A stretch of DNA of 64,000 bases from CADEEN01 sp963783785. GTDB lineage: Bacteria > Pseudomonadota > Gammaproteobacteria > Burkholderiales > Burkholderiaceae_C. A model generated the notes under the pieces. It made no database searches. It saw only the letters and a list, made by a program, of their open reading frames with translations, and was not told where the DNA came from. Shown one piece after another: positions 62,808 to 64,000 of the stretch (position 1 is the first letter of the stretch; the number at the start of each line of letters is the position of its first letter). The stretch is from the NCBI GenBank assembly GCA_963783785.1, contig CAWAOQ010000009.1:186001-250000 (forward strand), given 5' to 3'. Both the position numbers and the translations under genes were made by a program.

Positions 62808-64000
62808 TCAGTGCGGCTCGCCGAGCCGGATCGCCTTGCTGACGAGCTGATGCACGCCGCCGACCATGCTCATGTCGAAGCCGTAGTACGGCAGCACCTT
62901 GCTGAACTGCGCCTTGCAGATGGCGCAGATGGTGGCCATGAAATTCACGCCATGCTGCTGGACGACGTTGTTCAACGCCTCCATCCGCGGCAGCGCGCCC
63001 TTGACGCGCAGTTCGAGCAGGTCGTCGGTCAGCAGGCCACCGCCACCGCCGCAGCAGAAGGTGGCCTCGTGGGTCGTGCCGGGGGCCATGTCGTGGAATC
63101 GGTTGGCCACCGCCTTGATGATTTCGCGCGGGATCACGAACTGGCCGCCGGGCATGCTGCCCATGCGCGAGGCCCGCGCCACGTTGCACGAATCGTGGAA
63201 GGTGATGATGCGGTCGTCGTTCTTTTCCTTGTCGAACTTCAGCGCACCCTGCTGGATCAGGTCGTAGGTGAACTCGCAGATGTGCTGCGGCACCGGGTAG
63301 CGCGGGTCGAGCCAGTCGAACGGGCCGATCAAGGTGTTCCAGAAGCTGTAGGCCACGCGCCAGGCATGGCCGCATTCGCCGACGACGATGCGCTTGACGC
63401 CGAGCTCCTGCGCGGCTTCCTTGACGCGCAGCGAGATGTTGCGCATCTGCTCGTAGTTGCCGATGAACAGGCCGAAGTTGCCGGCCTCGCTGGCCTTCGA
63501 GCTCAGCGTCCACTTGATGCCGGCGGCATGGAAGACCTTGGCGTAGCCGATCAGGCTTTCGACATGCGGCTCGGAGAAGAAATCGGCCGACGGCGTGACC
63601 AGCAACACCTCGGCGCCGGCCTCGTCGAGCGGGAAGCGCACGTCCAGACCCGTCTCTTCCTTGGTGTCCTCTTCGAGCCCGAGCAGCGTGTCTTCCAGCG
63701 CCGGCCCCGGAATGCCCAGGTTGTTGCCGATGCGGTGGACCTTGCCGATGATCTCGTTGGCGTACTTCTGGCCCAGGCCCACCGAGTCCATGATCTCGCG
63801 CGCGGCCATCGTGACCTCGGCGGTGTCGATGCCGTACGGGCAGAACACCGAGCAGCGGCGGCACTCGGAACACTGGTTGTAGTAGCTCCACCAGTCGTCG
63901 AGCACGTCCTTGGTCATGTCGACCGCGCCGACCAGCTTCGGGAAATGCTTGCCGGCGAACGTGAAGTAGCGGCGGTAGACGCCACGCATCAGGTCCTGCC
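62808..64000 (-). CDS. dsrK: DsrK, HdrD-like Fe-S subunit of DsrMKJOP, N-terminus cut
   Basis: About 393 C-terminal residues are seen; codons before the ATG at 63989 stay open to the edge (QDL), and normal DsrK is longer, so the gene runs on. Fe-S ligands YNQCSECRRCSVFCPYG; the CCG-type [4Fe-4S] site of heterodisulfide reductases in ATFCCGGGGGLL, VGECGHAWR, HDSCNVARAS and ICAICKAQF. DsrK of the DsrMKJOP complex is thought to act on DsrC trisulfide or disulfide. It precedes the SQR-like gene by 22 bases. dsrM should lie beyond the edge. Confidence 0.92.
   Translation of the reverse strand, partial: QDLMRGVYRRYFTFAGKHFPKLVGAVDMTKDVLDDWWSYYNQCSECRRCSVFCPYGIDTAEVTMAAREIMDSVGLGQKYANEIIGKVHRIGNNLGIPGPALEDTLLGLEEDTKEETGLDVRFPLDEAGAEVLLVTPSADFFSEPHVESLIGYAKVFHAAGIKWTLSSKASEAGNFGLFIGNYEQMRNISLRVKEAAQELGVKRIVVGECGHAWRVAYSFWNTLIGPFDWLDPRYPVPQHICEFTYDLIQQGALKFDKEKNDDRIITFHDSCNVARASRMGSMPGGQFVIPREIIKAVANRFHDMAPGTTHEATFCCGGGGGLLTDDLLELRVKGALPRMEALNNVVQQHGVNFMATICAICKAQFSKVLPYYGFDMSMVGGVHQLVSKAIRLGEPH

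Overview
The window reads as a chromosomal segment of a very GC-rich, sulfur-oxidizing, CO2-fixing bacterium, most likely a betaproteobacterium near the Burkholderiales. This placement is an inference from three things: red-type (form IC) RuBisCO, the makeup of the sulfur genes, and the GC-rich hairpin spacers (30540-30592, 59428-59513) plus a long palindrome (297-739) of a kind familiar in that order. No rRNA, tRNA, CRISPR array or recognisable insertion sequence was seen.

Layout. 1-4456: Calvin-cycle block (cbbL, cbbS, rpe, a 440-bp palindrome, the start of cbbX) with a divergent cbbR. 4518-8660: an octaheme c-type cytochrome with TPRs and a secreted sulfatase. 8661-25344: an envelope and signalling block (DUF748 protein, a two-component system with a periplasmic solute-binding-like sensor, an outer-membrane barrel, a TauD-like dioxygenase, a DUF3943 protein, a patatin-barrel protein, a DUF4105 protein, an AsmA-like protein). 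25418-34092: a co-directional sulfur cluster (tusA, a dsrE-like gene, an unknown periplasmic gene, yeeE, soxYZAXB, a periplasmic DsrE, a SoxH-like hydrolase); soxCD is absent. 34214-35512: a FadL-type porin. 35597-43090: the soeABC sulfite dehydrogenase operon with a TauE-type exporter, a small membrane protein, a tandem UspA and a CMD-Rieske fusion. 43410-44327: a nucleotide pyrophosphohydrolase and a rhodanese. 44878-51037: sat, a phosphoesterase, aprM, aprB, aprA, two small unknowns and a SlyD-like isomerase. 51190-54090: a LysR regulator and a NarX/NarL-like pair. 54103-64000: the distal part of a reverse-dsr operon (dsrK, an SQR-like gene, dsrL, dsrJ, dsrO, dsrP, dsrN, a DsrC-like gene, a DsrR-like gene, a siroheme methyltransferase).

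How it fits together. Periplasmic Sox proteins, lacking SoxCD, would leave sulfane sulfur; TusA/DsrE-type carriers and the SQR-like enzyme would feed cytoplasmic sulfur to reverse Dsr (dsrAB lie outside the window). Sulfite is then oxidized by two parallel routes, AprMBA plus Sat (yielding ATP) and membrane-bound SoeABC; TauE and YeeE move sulfur compounds. The electrons support CO2 fixation by CbbLS.

Caution on the sequence: about 25 apparent frameshifts break otherwise well-conserved genes (cbbR, soxB, soxX, soxY, soeA, slyD, sat, dsrP, dsrJ and others). Where it can be counted, most look like a single extra base. I treat them as probable sequencing or assembly indels rather than as decay, and give merged coordinates for these genes.
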